NCBI GenBank assembly: GCA_016865505.2
Contig: AP025252.1
Span: 4,340,001-4,404,000, forward strand
DNA: 64,000 nt
From: Bryobacterales bacterium F-183
GTDB taxonomy: Bacteria > Acidobacteriota > Terriglobia > Bryobacterales > Bryobacteraceae
Reading direction: 5' to 3'
Part shown: one piece after another, positions 26,150 to 34,926 of the stretch
How the letters are laid out: the number at the start of each line of letters is the position of its first letter
Position numbering within the stretch: position 1 is the first letter of the stretch
The notes under the pieces: generated by a model
Database searches by the model: none
What the model was told of the DNA's origin: nothing
Seen by the model: the letters and a program-made list of their open reading frames with translations, nothing else
Made by a program: the position numbers and the translations under genes

Positions 26150-26439
26150 TCCCCCTCCGGCGGCACGTGGCGAATTGGAGTTTGAACCGCCTCTGGTGAA
26201 GGTGCAGGTGAAGGCTAGCCGCGCTACTGTACGGCAACCTGGATTCTGGGACGTTTACGAACGCCGCCAAACGGTTTGCGAAGGGTCGCACGAATCTGCG
26301 GTTGACTGACGGGACCGATCTGGTAGATCTCATCCTCACCCACTATGAGCGGTTCGATTCGCGTTACAAAAGCGTGTTGCCGTTGAAGCGCGTGTACGTG
26401 GCGGATTCGAAAAAAGGCGTCGCGACGGAGGCGGCGTGA
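26150..26439 (+). pseudogene. Decayed Mrr-type restriction endonuclease fragment
   Basis: In one frame EFEPPLVKVQVKASRATV resembles the nuclease core of Mrr-type enzymes (the conserved xVQVK motif). After about 26220 the similarity continues in another frame: LYGNLDSGTFTNAAKRFAKGRTNLRL and then DGTDLVDLILTHYERFDSRYK, which is the standard C-terminal tail of the family. The catalytic helix between these parts is shortened and the frame shift breaks the gene, so it is non-functional. No intact N-terminus or methylase is nearby. It lies about 210 bases after tRNA-Ser, a common site for lost mobile islands. Bases 25937-26149 contain nothing else I can identify. Confidence 0.6.
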
Positions 26440-26515
26440 CGTTCGGGTTTTGATTCCTTCGCGGAGCGTTATCGATTATCTAGAACTCTCATCACATTCG
26501 CGTGTCGATTCGACT

Positions 26516-26566
26516 TGGCCCGGTGATTTATGCAGGTTGCATACGCCGGGCCACCGTCATTTTTTA
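26516..26566 (+). terminator. Nested hairpin with T-tract upstream of the M50 gene
   Basis: TGGCCCGG (26516-26523) pairs with CCGGGCCA (26546-26553). Inside, TATGCA (26529-26534) pairs with TGCATA (26538-26543). A run of T follows at 26561-26566. Likely a terminator for the tRNA-Ser/remnant transcript. Confidence 0.5.
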
Positions 26567-26577
26567 ACGACTTACGG

Positions 26578-26617
26578 CGGCCAAACGCATCTTTGTGCGG
26601 AGGAATACGTTTGGCCG
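26578..26617 (+). promoter_or_regulatory. Inverted repeat in the 5'UTR of the M50 protease gene
   Basis: CGGCCAAACG (26578-26587) is perfectly complementary to CGTTTGGCCG (26608-26617), with a 20-base loop holding GGAGGAAT. The same GGAGGAAT occurs right after the right arm and may serve as the ribosome-binding site. An RNA switch or a palindromic operator are both possible. Confidence 0.35.
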
Positions 26618-26635
26618 GAGGAATGAGGAAAGCTG

Positions 26636-27766
26636 ATGGGTGAGTCGCAGAAGCGTAGTAATGCGAAATGGATGAAGTACGCCGTGCTTGGTGGGTCGCT
26701 GGTGGTGGGCGGCGTATTTGGGGGGATGATCGGGCGGCTGCTGAAGTCGGCGGAGACGAGCGGGGTGGATACGCCTTGGTGGGCGATTCTTACGATTCTG
26801 CCGTCGACCTGGTTGGTTGTGGCCTGGCATGAGCTCGGACATGCGGTGGGGGGGTGGTGGAGCGGTTTGCAGATGATTCTGTTCATGGCCGGTCCGCTGA
26901 AGATTGTGCGCGAAGGGGACGCGCTGCGGTGGCGGTACAACGACAATCTGACGGCATGGGGCGGCTTGGCGGCGATGGCTCCGCTTGGGGGAAAGCGGCT
27001 GGACGCTCCGGTGATGCGGCAGGCGATGATTCGCGTGGTGGCCGGTGGTCCTCTTTTCTCTTTTCTGGGAGCGGTTCTATTGCTGGTGCCGGCGTACCTG
27101 ATGCTAGGCAAGGAGCCGGGCTGGGTGACGCCGGTGTTGGGCTTTCCGGGTGCGATGTCGCTGCTGATTGGCATACTGACCCTGGTTCCGAATTCGGCGG
27201 GCGGGTACAAGAGCGACGGCTTGCGGCTGTTGATGTTCTTCCGCGGCGATGGGGCTACGGCGACGCGTTGGTGTAATTTGGCTACGCTGTCCGGGTTGTC
27301 GCAAACGATGCGGCCGCGGGACTGGCCGGAAGATATGCTGCTGGGTTGCGGTGCGGTGGAGGGCGACCGGAGTCATGATGGCGTTTCGGCGGCGTGGCTG
27401 CAGGCGACGTACTACGAGGACCGGCGGGAGTTGGAGAAGGCTCGGACTTGGGTGCTGGAGGCGGTGGAAGGCGCAGAGTCCTGGCCTGAGTTGGCGCGGC
27501 CGTACCTGTCGGTGGCGGCAGCGGCGATCCATGCGCGGCTTGGAGATGCGACTACGGCGCGGCGGTACGCGGATGAGGTTCGCGAGGGCGGGCTGCTGCA
27601 GAAGTTTTCGAAACTGTATACCGAAGCGCTGGTGCTGGAGGCTGAGGGTCGCGCGGGTGAGGCTCGGGCAGCGGCGGAAGGTGCGCTGCGGGAGATCGGC
27701 AAGCAGCCGAAGGGTACGCAGTTGGCTGCGCGCGAGGATCTGGAACGGATACTGACACTCGCTTAG
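26636..27766 (+). CDS. M50-family (site-2-protease-like) membrane metallopeptidase
   Basis: Zinc motif HELGH at residues 65-69 within a membrane segment. The second site-2-protease motif appears in the modified form LVPNSAGGYKSDGLRLL at about 187-203, where the terminal Asp would be the third zinc ligand. At least four transmembrane helices in the first 200 residues. The C-terminal 170 residues are helical and Ala/Arg-rich with TPR-like periodicity. Likely an intramembrane protease or an inactive relative; the substrate is unknown. It converges on rdgB with a 4-base overlap. Confidence 0.8.
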   Translation: MGESQKRSNAKWMKYAVLGGSLVVGGVFGGMIGRLLKSAETSGVDTPWWAILTILPSTWLVVAWHELGHAVGGWWSGLQMILFMAGPLKIVREGDALRWRYNDNLTAWGGLAAMAPLGGKRLDAPVMRQAMIRVVAGGPLFSFLGAVLLLVPAYLMLGKEPGWVTPVLGFPGAMSLLIGILTLVPNSAGGYKSDGLRLLMFFRGDGATATRWCNLATLSGLSQTMRPRDWPEDMLLGCGAVEGDRSHDGVSAAWLQATYYEDRRELEKARTWVLEAVEGAESWPELARPYLSVAAAAIHARLGDATTARRYADEVREGGLLQKFSKLYTEALVLEAEGRAGEARAAAEGALREIGKQPKGTQLAAREDLERILTLA

Positions 27767-28344
27767 GCGCGGATCCGGTCGAGGAGCAGGCGGAAGGCTT
27801 GGGCTCGGTGGCTGACCTCGTGCTTGCGGGTTGCGTCGGCTTCTCCGAAGGTGCAACCGAACGGGGGGTAGTAGAAGAGGGGGTCGTAGCCGAAGCCGTG
27901 GGGTCCTTTGGGGGCGTCGATGATTTGGCCTTCTACGGCGCCTCGTACGGTGAGGATCGGTTGGCCTTTGTCGGCGAGGGCGATGGCGCAGACGAAGCGG
28001 GCGGTGCGGTTGGCGATGCCCTGCAGGTTTTTTAGCAGGAGACGGTTGTTGGCTTCATCGTCGCCGTGGGTTCCTGCGTAGCGCGCCGAGTGTACGCCGG
28101 GGGCTCCGTTGAGGGCGTCTACTTCGAGGCCGGAATCGTCGCAGAAGACGGGTCCTGGGGCGTAGGCGGAGTAGTAGATGGCTTTGAGCATGGCGTTCTC
28201 TTCAAAGGTCGCGCCGGTCTCTTCGGGGGCGGGGATGTCCTTCAAATTGGGGACGATCTCGACCTCGTGGTTTTCGATCTGGGCGGCGAGTTGGAATTCG
28301 CGGAGCTTGCCGGGGTTTCCGGTGGCGCAGTAGAGAGTCTTCAT
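27763..28344 (-). CDS. rdgB: XTP/dITP diphosphatase (HAM1/RdgB)
   Basis: House-cleaning pyrophosphatase removing dITP, dXTP and related non-canonical nucleotides. Start CATGNPGKLREF (family motif TxNxxKxxEf), then EETGATFEENAMLKA, FCDDSGLEVDALNGAPGVHSARYAG and the C-terminal GPHGFGYDPLFYYPP and SHRAQAF. 193 aa, full length. Its ATG overlaps the stop of prmC (ATGA), so the two are co-transcribed. Confidence 0.97.
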   Translation of the reverse strand: MKTLYCATGNPGKLREFQLAAQIENHEVEIVPNLKDIPAPEETGATFEENAMLKAIYYSAYAPGPVFCDDSGLEVDALNGAPGVHSARYAGTHGDDEANNRLLLKNLQGIANRTARFVCAIALADKGQPILTVRGAVEGQIIDAPKGPHGFGYDPLFYYPPFGCTFGEADATRKHEVSHRAQAFRLLLDRIRA

Positions 28345-29156
28345 ATTTGTGCGATGGCGATGCGGGGGTGGCCTGCCAGGTCGGGGCGGATTTCTGCTTC
28401 TGGCAGTAGCCTTTTGAGTTTGGGGGCGGTGTCGAAGGCGAGTTCGAGGAAGAGCCAGCCTCCGGGGATGAGGACGCGCTTCGACTGCTCGATGATGCGG
28501 CGGTAGTGCTGCATGCCGTCCTCTTCCGAGAATAAAGCCAGGTGGGGTTCGTGGTCGACGACTTCGCGCTGGAGGGTGTCCTGCTGGGTCTTGGGGATGT
28601 ACGGCGGGTTCGAGACGATGGCGGCTAGCGACTGCGGGGCGATGGCTTCGAGGAGGTCGCCTTGGAGGAAATGGACATCGGCGCCGAGGGTCGCGGCATT
28701 GGCTTTGGCGACTTGCAGGGCTTCGGGTGAGATGTCGACGGCTGCGATCTGGGCCTTGGCTTCGAGAGCCAGGGTGATGGCGATGGCTCCGCTGCCGGTG
28801 CCGATGTCGAGGATGGGGCCTTTGGGTAACAGCGTTTGCAGTACGGCTTCAACCAAAAGTTCGGTTTCCGGGCGGGGGATCAAGACAGCCGGGGTGACCT
28901 GGAAATCGCGGCCGTAGAATTCCTGGATGCCGGTGATGTATTGCGTCGGCTTGCCCTTCATGCGCTCGTGGAGGTAACGGCCGTAGTGGATCCACCAGAG
29001 TTCGCGGAGTTCGTCGGTCGAGTGGGCGTAGAGCCACTGTTTGGGCTGCCGGATGGCGTGCGAAAGCAGGACCTCCGCGGTGAGCCTTGGGGCGTCGATG
29101 CCGGACTTTTCGAGTAGCTCGGTTCCTTGTTCGAGGGCTTGGCGGACGGTCAACAA
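28341..29156 (-). CDS. prmC: Peptide chain release factor N5-glutamine methyltransferase PrmC
   Basis: SAM-dependent methylation of the GGQ glutamine in RF1/RF2. The N-terminal helical bundle (residues 1-75) recognises the factor. The Rossmann part has the SAM loop DIGTGSGAIAITLA, then NPPY, the catalytic motif, within AAIVSNPPYIP. 271 aa. The start is a TTG codon (one of two in tandem); no ATG in frame upstream gives a better N-terminus. Overlaps rdgB by 4 bases. Confidence 0.95.
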   Translation of the reverse strand: MLTVRQALEQGTELLEKSGIDAPRLTAEVLLSHAIRQPKQWLYAHSTDELRELWWIHYGRYLHERMKGKPTQYITGIQEFYGRDFQVTPAVLIPRPETELLVEAVLQTLLPKGPILDIGTGSGAIAITLALEAKAQIAAVDISPEALQVAKANAATLGADVHFLQGDLLEAIAPQSLAAIVSNPPYIPKTQQDTLQREVVDHEPHLALFSEEDGMQHYRRIIEQSKRVLIPGGWLFLELAFDTAPKLKRLLPEAEIRPDLAGHPRIAIAQI

Positions 29157-29180
29157 AGCTCATGATACTCTGGCGGTTCC

Positions 29181-30542
29181 ATGCATCGCCGGATTGTGTT
29201 GGCGCTGGTTTGCGCGTTGGGATTGCGGGCGCAGTTTCATGCGGGCGCGGGGTCGCGGCTGATTTCGCCGGACGTCCAGGATTATTCGAAAGCCAAGGTG
29301 TACCTCGCCGGGTTTGATAAAGACCGCAAGGCGACGGGCATACACGATCCTTTGTATGCGCGGTGTGTGGCGTTGGGTGTGGGTCCGGCGAAGGCATCGC
29401 CACCGTTGTTGATCTGCGGGATCGACTCCATTGGGCTGTTTTGGGACGATGTTTTGCGCATTCGCAAGGCGCTAACGTCGCGCAAGGTGGTGTACAAGGG
29501 CCTGATTGTGGCGGCGAGCCATTCGCATCAGACGCCGGACACGATGGGGTTGTGGGGTCCTGGAGAGAAGACCGGGATCGACGAGAAGTACACGAGCCTG
29601 GTGGTGGAGCGTACGGCGGATGCGGCGGTGGAGGCTATTCGCCGGATGGTGCCGGCTCGGGCGAGGGTCGTGACGGTGCGGAGTCCGGAACTGGATCGGT
29701 TTATCGATGACGACCGGCCTCCGAAGCGGCATGATTCCGATGTCGTGGCGCTGGAGGCTTTGGATGCCAAGAGCGGCAAGCCGCTGGCGGTGCTGTTGAA
29801 CTGGGCGAATCACCCGGAGGCCTTGGGGTCTAAGAACAAGCTGGTGTCGGCGGATTATGTCGCGCGGCTGCGGACGCGGATTGAAGAACTGCATTTGGGT
29901 GCGGTGGCCGTGTTTGCGAACGGTGCGCTGGGTGGGATGCAGTCGCCTTTGGGGGCCGAGGTTCCGGGCGGGTTGAAGGATGGCACGTTTGAGAAGGCCG
30001 ACTATATTGGCGCTCGGGTAGCCGATATGACTTGTGCCGCGCTCGATAAGGCTGCCGATGTGGAGATCGGCAAGGTTGAGTATCGCGAGAAGATGATTCG
30101 GATTCCGGTGAGCAACGCGGGATTCAAGGTCGCGATGGAGAAGAACATCTACAACGGGCGGAAGGCCTGGAATCCGGATGGTACGACCACGACTGTAGTG
30201 GGAATGTTCCGGCTGGGTACAGTGCTCGAAGGCGCAACGGTGCCCGGTGAACTGTACCCGGAGCTTTCGATGGGTGGCATTGAGCGGTACCGCGGTGCGG
30301 ACTTTCCAGATGCTGCGCTGGAGCCGGCGATCAAGGGGTCACTGATGCGGGCGCCGCACCGGATGCTGCTGGGGCTGGCCAATGACGAGGTCGGCTACAT
30401 CATCCCCAAAGCGGAGTGGGACGATGCCGCGCCGTGGCTGAATGGGGCGAAGAAGCGGTGGTACGGCGAGGTGAACTCGGTGGGTCCGGAAGCGGCGCCG
30501 CTGATTGCCAAGGCTCTGGCAGAGCTGTTTGGCGCGAATTGA
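29181..30542 (+). CDS. Secreted neutral/alkaline ceramidase-like protein
   Basis: Signal peptide (IVLALVCALGLRAQ) then the ceramidase N-terminal domain fold. YLAGFDKDRKATGIHDPLYARC is the entry strand, ASHSHQTPDTMGLWG carries the zinc-binding His motif, and NWANHPEALGS carries the second His. The family cleaves N-acyl-sphingosine, but bacterial secreted homologues of about 450 aa often lack a proven substrate. Divergent from prmC, with a 24-base gap. Confidence 0.82.
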   Translation: MHRRIVLALVCALGLRAQFHAGAGSRLISPDVQDYSKAKVYLAGFDKDRKATGIHDPLYARCVALGVGPAKASPPLLICGIDSIGLFWDDVLRIRKALTSRKVVYKGLIVAASHSHQTPDTMGLWGPGEKTGIDEKYTSLVVERTADAAVEAIRRMVPARARVVTVRSPELDRFIDDDRPPKRHDSDVVALEALDAKSGKPLAVLLNWANHPEALGSKNKLVSADYVARLRTRIEELHLGAVAVFANGALGGMQSPLGAEVPGGLKDGTFEKADYIGARVADMTCAALDKAADVEIGKVEYREKMIRIPVSNAGFKVAMEKNIYNGRKAWNPDGTTTTVVGMFRLGTVLEGATVPGELYPELSMGGIERYRGADFPDAALEPAIKGSLMRAPHRMLLGLANDEVGYIIPKAEWDDAAPWLNGAKKRWYGEVNSVGPEAAPLIAKALAELFGAN

Positions 30543-30554
30543 ATACAACACGAC

Positions 30555-31238
30555 ATGATTGCAGCTTTTTTGTTTGACCTGGATGGGGTGATCATCGATT
30601 CGATGCCCATGCATACGGTGGCTTGGCGGGAGTATCTGACGCGGTTCGGGTTCGATCCGGAAGGTGTTGAACATCGGATGCACGGCAAGCGGAACGATGA
30701 GATTGTCGCCGAGTTCTGGGGCCGCGAGATTACGCCGGAAGAGAACTTTGGACACGGGGCGGCGAAGGAAGCGCTGTTTCGGGAATTGATCGATCCGGTG
30801 TTTGGCGCGCAGCTAGTACCGGGGGTGGCGGAGTTCCTGCGGAACTACGGTGAAATACCGAAAGCGGTAGCGACTAATGCTGAGCCGGCGAACGCAGAGT
30901 ACGTGCTTTCTAAGGGAGAACTAAAGCATTACTTCCAGGCTGTCGTGGATGGAATGCAGGTACAGAACCCCAAGCCTTATCCCGATGTGTATTTGAGAGC
31001 GGCAAATTTACTCGGAGTGGACCCCAGCCGGTGCATCGTCTTTGAAGACTCGCCGACGGGGGTAGCGGCCGGCCGTGCAGCGGGGGCGCGTGTGATCGGG
31101 GTATCGACACATGCGGCGGCGCTGGACGGCGTGGAGCTGATGATTCCGAACTTTGAGAGTGCCGAGTTGCAGCGATGGCTCAGCAGCGAGGGTCTGAACA
31201 GGACCGTCATCAACGGGGGCGGCAACGGGCGACGCTAG
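30555..31238 (+). CDS. HAD-superfamily phosphatase/phosphoglucomutase-like
   Basis: Motif I FDLDGVIIDSMPMH, motif II VATNAEPANA, motif III KPYPDVYL, motif IV VFEDSPTGVAAGRAAGA. The cap region EHRMHGKRNDEIVAEFWG resembles beta-phosphoglucomutase. 227 aa. It starts 13 bases after the ceramidase-like gene and its 3' end overlaps the kinase gene by 64 bases, so the three genes probably share a transcript. Confidence 0.85.
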   Translation: MIAAFLFDLDGVIIDSMPMHTVAWREYLTRFGFDPEGVEHRMHGKRNDEIVAEFWGREITPEENFGHGAAKEALFRELIDPVFGAQLVPGVAEFLRNYGEIPKAVATNAEPANAEYVLSKGELKHYFQAVVDGMQVQNPKPYPDVYLRAANLLGVDPSRCIVFEDSPTGVAAGRAAGARVIGVSTHAAALDGVELMIPNFESAELQRWLSSEGLNRTVINGGGNGRR

Positions 31239-33628
31239 CGTGTTTGCTGGCGGCGGCCGCATCGGTGTGCCTGCTGGGGCATCCGGAAGAATCTGAAATA
31301 CCCAAAATTTCGATGGAGCAGGCGACGTCGCGCATGGGTCGCGATTTTGCGCCTGCCTATGAACGCCGTCACGTGAAGATCGCGGGGCAGGTGTCCGACC
31401 GGCCGTACTGGGATAGCGATGGCTGGCTGGCACCGCTGCGCGATGACGAGGACTTCGGCATACTTTTGCGTGGCGGGGTGACCGTCGAGCAGTTGGAGCC
31501 TGGCGACGCGGTGGAAGCGACGGGCGAGATCGTGCGGTTCCGGGGGATGCCGGTGCTGGCGGTGACGGAAGTGACGCGGGTGTCGCGCGGGGAGACGACG
31601 GGCGCACGGCAGGCGACGATCGCTGAGGGCTTTGGGTTCCGGAGCCTGGCTCTGCCAGTGGAGATTGAAGGGCAGGTGACCGAAGTCCTGCACGATGGCG
31701 CGACCGAAACTCTGGTGGTGAACGATGGCGGGGCTGAGGTCCGGGCGGTGTTTTATAAACGACGCCGCGATGAGGAGACCAAGTTGCGGCCGTTGCGGGC
31801 TGGAGATCGGGTACGGCTGAATGGGATTGTCACGCAGGATGCGGCGCTGCCTCCTTACGACCGGTACTTCCAACTGACATTGCCGGCGGCGGATCGCGTG
31901 GTGCTGGTGGAATCAAGCGGCATGATTCCGGCGTACCTGTTGCTGTCGGCAGCGTTGGGCATCGCGCTGGTGGCGATGATCTGGTGGGTACGGGATCAGC
32001 GGCGGAAGACGTTCCGCGCCACGATGAAGCGGCTGAACGATGTCGGTGAGGGCGTGCTGGCAGCAGCCACGATGGCGGAGATCGCGCGGAAGGTGAATGC
32101 CGAGGTTCCGGCTGCGATGCGGGTGTCGGGCGCGTCGATTTACCTGTACGACCGGAAGTCCAAGTCCTTGAACCGGGCGTTGCCGGGACGCGGCGGGTCC
32201 AAGAGCGGGCGGGCGGCGGCGGACGCGATCCTGATTGAGAAGCCGGGTAGCGGATTGGGCAATGTGATCTCGCTGAGCTATCGCAATGGGCATCCGATGG
32301 CGATTCCCGATACGCGCCGCAGCGACCTATTCAAAGGACAGCAGGTGAATGCGCCGAGGTCCGTGCTGGCGGTTCCGATGCTGGCGCAGGGAGAGACGTT
32401 GGGGGTCCTGCTGCTGGAGCATGAGAGCCGGTTGCGGTACTTCCATCATGAAGAGCAGGCGTCGGCACAGCATCTGGCGAATCAGATTGCGGCGTCGATC
32501 AAGATGCTGGAGCAGAGGTCGTTCCGGGAGCAGTTGTTCAAGAGCGAGAAGCTGGCGGCGACCGGGCAGTTGATTGCGGGTGTCGTGAATGACTTGCGGA
32601 ATCCGGTGGAATCCGTTTTGACGCTGTCGCAACTGATGCTGTTCCGCGGCGGCAAGAGTGAAGAGCGGGAACTGCGGATGCTGGCGGCTGAGGCGCAGCG
32701 TACGGCGGAGATTGTGGCACGGTTGATCTCGTTTGGGCGTAGCGAGGAAGTGACCGCAAAGCCGGTGGACATCAACGGGATGCTGCGCGACCTGCTGCAG
32801 TTCCGCGAGCGGGAGTGGAAGACGCTGGCGATCCAGATGACGGATCGCATGAGCCGGGACGCGGCGGTGGTGATTGGCGCGCAGGGTCAACTGGAGCAGG
32901 TGCTGTTGAACATCCTTCTGTATGCGGAACGAGCGGTGTCGGAAACGGGGTCGAAGCAGATTAGCGTGGAGACATCGACGTTGGGTCGCCGGGTGCTGGT
33001 GGAAGTCGCGTTTCCGATGGGCGAGAGCATGGCGGATCCGTTTGCGGTGGATGAAGAAGAAGGCGGAACGGGTGGACTGGCTGTGCTGCGTGGGATTGTG
33101 CAGAGCCACGGCGGGGCAATTCAGTTTGACCCGGTGCCAGGGATTGCGGCGGCGCGGATCAGCGTCGAATTGCCTCGCGCGATGGAGAATGGCGCGACTG
33201 CGCCGATACGGCCTGCCGGTGGGCGCGAGGTTGCGACGGCATCGAAGGTTGTGGGTACGCCACTGACGGCGGTGATCGTGGAGCCGGATACGGCATCGCA
33301 ACGGGCGATTGTCGCGATGCTGGCGCACCGGGGCCATCGTGCCGTACCGGTGGGGTCCGCCGAAGAGGCGCTGGACCTGGCGCAGAGGGTGAAGTGCGAC
33401 CTGGTGATTTGCGCGTCCCGCATGGCGGGCTTTCAGTGGATGGCGTTCTATGAGAAGGTACGGGGGCATACGGACGAGTTCGTCCTGCTGATGGAGCAGA
33501 GCGAGCGCGGATACAGCTTTGCGCCGGGTGAGGGGCACGCGTTGCGGAAGCCGGTGACCGAAGCGGATATCGACCGGGTGCTGGGGGCTTGGGACGGCGC
33601 GGAGCCGGCATCGGTTTTGCAGCGGTAA
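31175..33628 (+). CDS. Degenerate hybrid sensor histidine kinase (pseudokinase) with GAF and receiver-like domains
   Basis: A signal-anchor-like start, then two beta-barrel-like segments outside (about 50-125 and 150-245), a transmembrane helix (about 249-271), a GAF domain (about 290-445), a HisKA/HATPase-like region (about 455-680) and a receiver-like domain (about 700-800). The phosphoacceptor position has Asn 472 in AGVVNDLRNPVES instead of His. The ATP-binding G1 box (DxGxG) is absent. The receiver phospho-Asp is Ala 747 in DLVICASRMAG. All phosphotransfer residues are therefore missing, although the fold is kept over its whole length. Probably a scaffold or allosteric sensor. Confidence 0.75.
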   Translation: MAQQRGSEQDRHQRGRQRATLACLLAAAASVCLLGHPEESEIPKISMEQATSRMGRDFAPAYERRHVKIAGQVSDRPYWDSDGWLAPLRDDEDFGILLRGGVTVEQLEPGDAVEATGEIVRFRGMPVLAVTEVTRVSRGETTGARQATIAEGFGFRSLALPVEIEGQVTEVLHDGATETLVVNDGGAEVRAVFYKRRRDEETKLRPLRAGDRVRLNGIVTQDAALPPYDRYFQLTLPAADRVVLVESSGMIPAYLLLSAALGIALVAMIWWVRDQRRKTFRATMKRLNDVGEGVLAAATMAEIARKVNAEVPAAMRVSGASIYLYDRKSKSLNRALPGRGGSKSGRAAADAILIEKPGSGLGNVISLSYRNGHPMAIPDTRRSDLFKGQQVNAPRSVLAVPMLAQGETLGVLLLEHESRLRYFHHEEQASAQHLANQIAASIKMLEQRSFREQLFKSEKLAATGQLIAGVVNDLRNPVESVLTLSQLMLFRGGKSEERELRMLAAEAQRTAEIVARLISFGRSEEVTAKPVDINGMLRDLLQFREREWKTLAIQMTDRMSRDAAVVIGAQGQLEQVLLNILLYAERAVSETGSKQISVETSTLGRRVLVEVAFPMGESMADPFAVDEEEGGTGGLAVLRGIVQSHGGAIQFDPVPGIAAARISVELPRAMENGATAPIRPAGGREVATASKVVGTPLTAVIVEPDTASQRAIVAMLAHRGHRAVPVGSAEEALDLAQRVKCDLVICASRMAGFQWMAFYEKVRGHTDEFVLLMEQSERGYSFAPGEGHALRKPVTEADIDRVLGAWDGAEPASVLQR

Positions 33629-33674
33629 ATGCGCGTATTTGACTGCGTCTTGGAATAGGAGATACGCTGAAGTC

Positions 33675-34307
33675 GTGAGTCTGCCGGTCGCACGATTCGT
33701 ACCTGCCCGACTGTACTTCAGCGGCGCGATGACCGCGGCTGCGTTGTGCCTGTTCTCGACGGGCTGGACGTTCCGCTGGTGGCCGTCGGTGATTCCCGCC
33801 GCGCTGTTTGCGTTGACCGGACTCGCGCTGTACTACCTGGCATCCCGCCCGGCAGTAGAAATCCACGAACATTGGCTGCGGATCGGCAATGAAATGATCC
33901 CCTGGCAGGACATCCGGCGGCTGGACCGTACTCGGTGGAGTTCGCCTCTTGCGGTGTACCTGACCTTGATTGACGACCGGCGGATCGCGCTGCTGTACCC
34001 CGGCGATGGCGATAGCTGTTCGGAACTGTTGCGGTTCCTGCGTCGCAATTCCCGCGAAGCCCTGATTGACGGTGTCCCATACCGGCAGTTTTGGGGCGAG
34101 GTTCTTCCGGCTGTGAAAGAGCAGCGGAACGGCGGCAGCGGTAGCAGCAATGTAAGCGTTGCGACGTCAACGACCACCGCTGCTGCGACGGGTAACGTAC
34201 CGAAGTACCGGATTGTGCGTCCGGAAGAAGAAGAAGAGATCGAGCGGATGCTGCAGCGTCTGAAGACGGTGGGCAACATCGACTCGAAGAGTTCCGACGA
34301 GAGCTAG
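33675..34307 (+). CDS. Membrane protein of unknown function with PH-like cytoplasmic segment
   Basis: The GTG at 33675 is preferred: AGGAGA lies about 14 bases upstream, whereas the TTG at 33639 precedes that site. Two hydrophobic helices in residues 20-65 (GAMTAAALCLFSTGW and IPAALFALTGLALYYLA). Then a beta-rich part (AVEIHEHWLRIGNEMIPWQDIRRLDRTRW) of bacterial PH-domain character. The C-terminus is a Ser/Thr-rich linker and an acidic helix, EEEEEIERML. It ends 4 bases before the DUF218 gene. No function assigned. Confidence 0.55.
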   Translation: MSLPVARFVPARLYFSGAMTAAALCLFSTGWTFRWWPSVIPAALFALTGLALYYLASRPAVEIHEHWLRIGNEMIPWQDIRRLDRTRWSSPLAVYLTLIDDRRIALLYPGDGDSCSELLRFLRRNSREALIDGVPYRQFWGEVLPAVKEQRNGGSGSSNVSVATSTTTAAATGNVPKYRIVRPEEEEEIERMLQRLKTVGNIDSKSSDES

Positions 34308-34311
34308 AGCG

Positions 34312-34926
34312 TTGCCGAGACGGCGATCGCGCATCCTGCTTGCGGCATTTCTGGCCGCGATTTTTGTTTTCTCCCTTACCTACAAAATCTGGCTGCCGTG
34401 GTTTGGCACGCATCTCGTAGCGGAGTCCGCCTTGCTGCCGGTGACCGAGAAGGTGGACGCCGTGGTGGTGCTCGCCGGGGATTCCTTTGGGCTGCGCGTG
34501 CTGAAGGGTGCGGAACTGGTGGTACGCGAGGGGGTGGCTCCGGTGGCGCTGGTGAGCGGACCGAGCCATGTGTACGGCGTGAGCGAGGCAAAGCTGGCGG
34601 TGGATTTGGCGGAACGTGCGGGGTACGACCGGACGAAGCTGGAGCCCTTGCCGTTCGATCATTTTTCGACCGAGGAAGAGGCGGCCTCGATTGCGGCGGA
34701 GATCCGGCGGCGGGGGATGAAGCGGGTGATTGTGGTGACGAGCAACTATCACACGGGAAGGTCCGAGCGGATCTGGAAGCGGCAGGCTGGCGGCGACTTT
34801 ACGGTTCGGATGGTAGCGGCGCGGGATCACGATGTGGTGCCGGAGACATGGTGGAAGACGCGCGAGGCGCGGAAGAAGATTTTCAGTGAGTGGTTGAAGC
34901 GGGTGACGGGTCCGTTTGGGATATGA
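34312..34926 (+). CDS. DUF218 (YdcF/SanA/ElyC-like) membrane-anchored protein
   Basis: TTG start. One N-terminal membrane anchor (LLAAFLAAIFVFSLTYKIWL). The DUF218 core has VDAVVVLAGDS (strand 1), LKGAELVVREG, an STEEEAASIA helix, VIVVTSNYHTGRSERIW (the conserved TS..H.xR motif) and a WWKTREARKKIFSEW helix. The family is linked to envelope integrity and peptidoglycan precursor metabolism in Enterobacteria; the substrate here is unknown. It overlaps the ABC exporter gene by ATGA. Confidence 0.8.
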   Translation: MPRRRSRILLAAFLAAIFVFSLTYKIWLPWFGTHLVAESALLPVTEKVDAVVVLAGDSFGLRVLKGAELVVREGVAPVALVSGPSHVYGVSEAKLAVDLAERAGYDRTKLEPLPFDHFSTEEEAASIAAEIRRRGMKRVIVVTSNYHTGRSERIWKRQAGGDFTVRMVAARDHDVVPETWWKTREARKKIFSEWLKRVTGPFGI

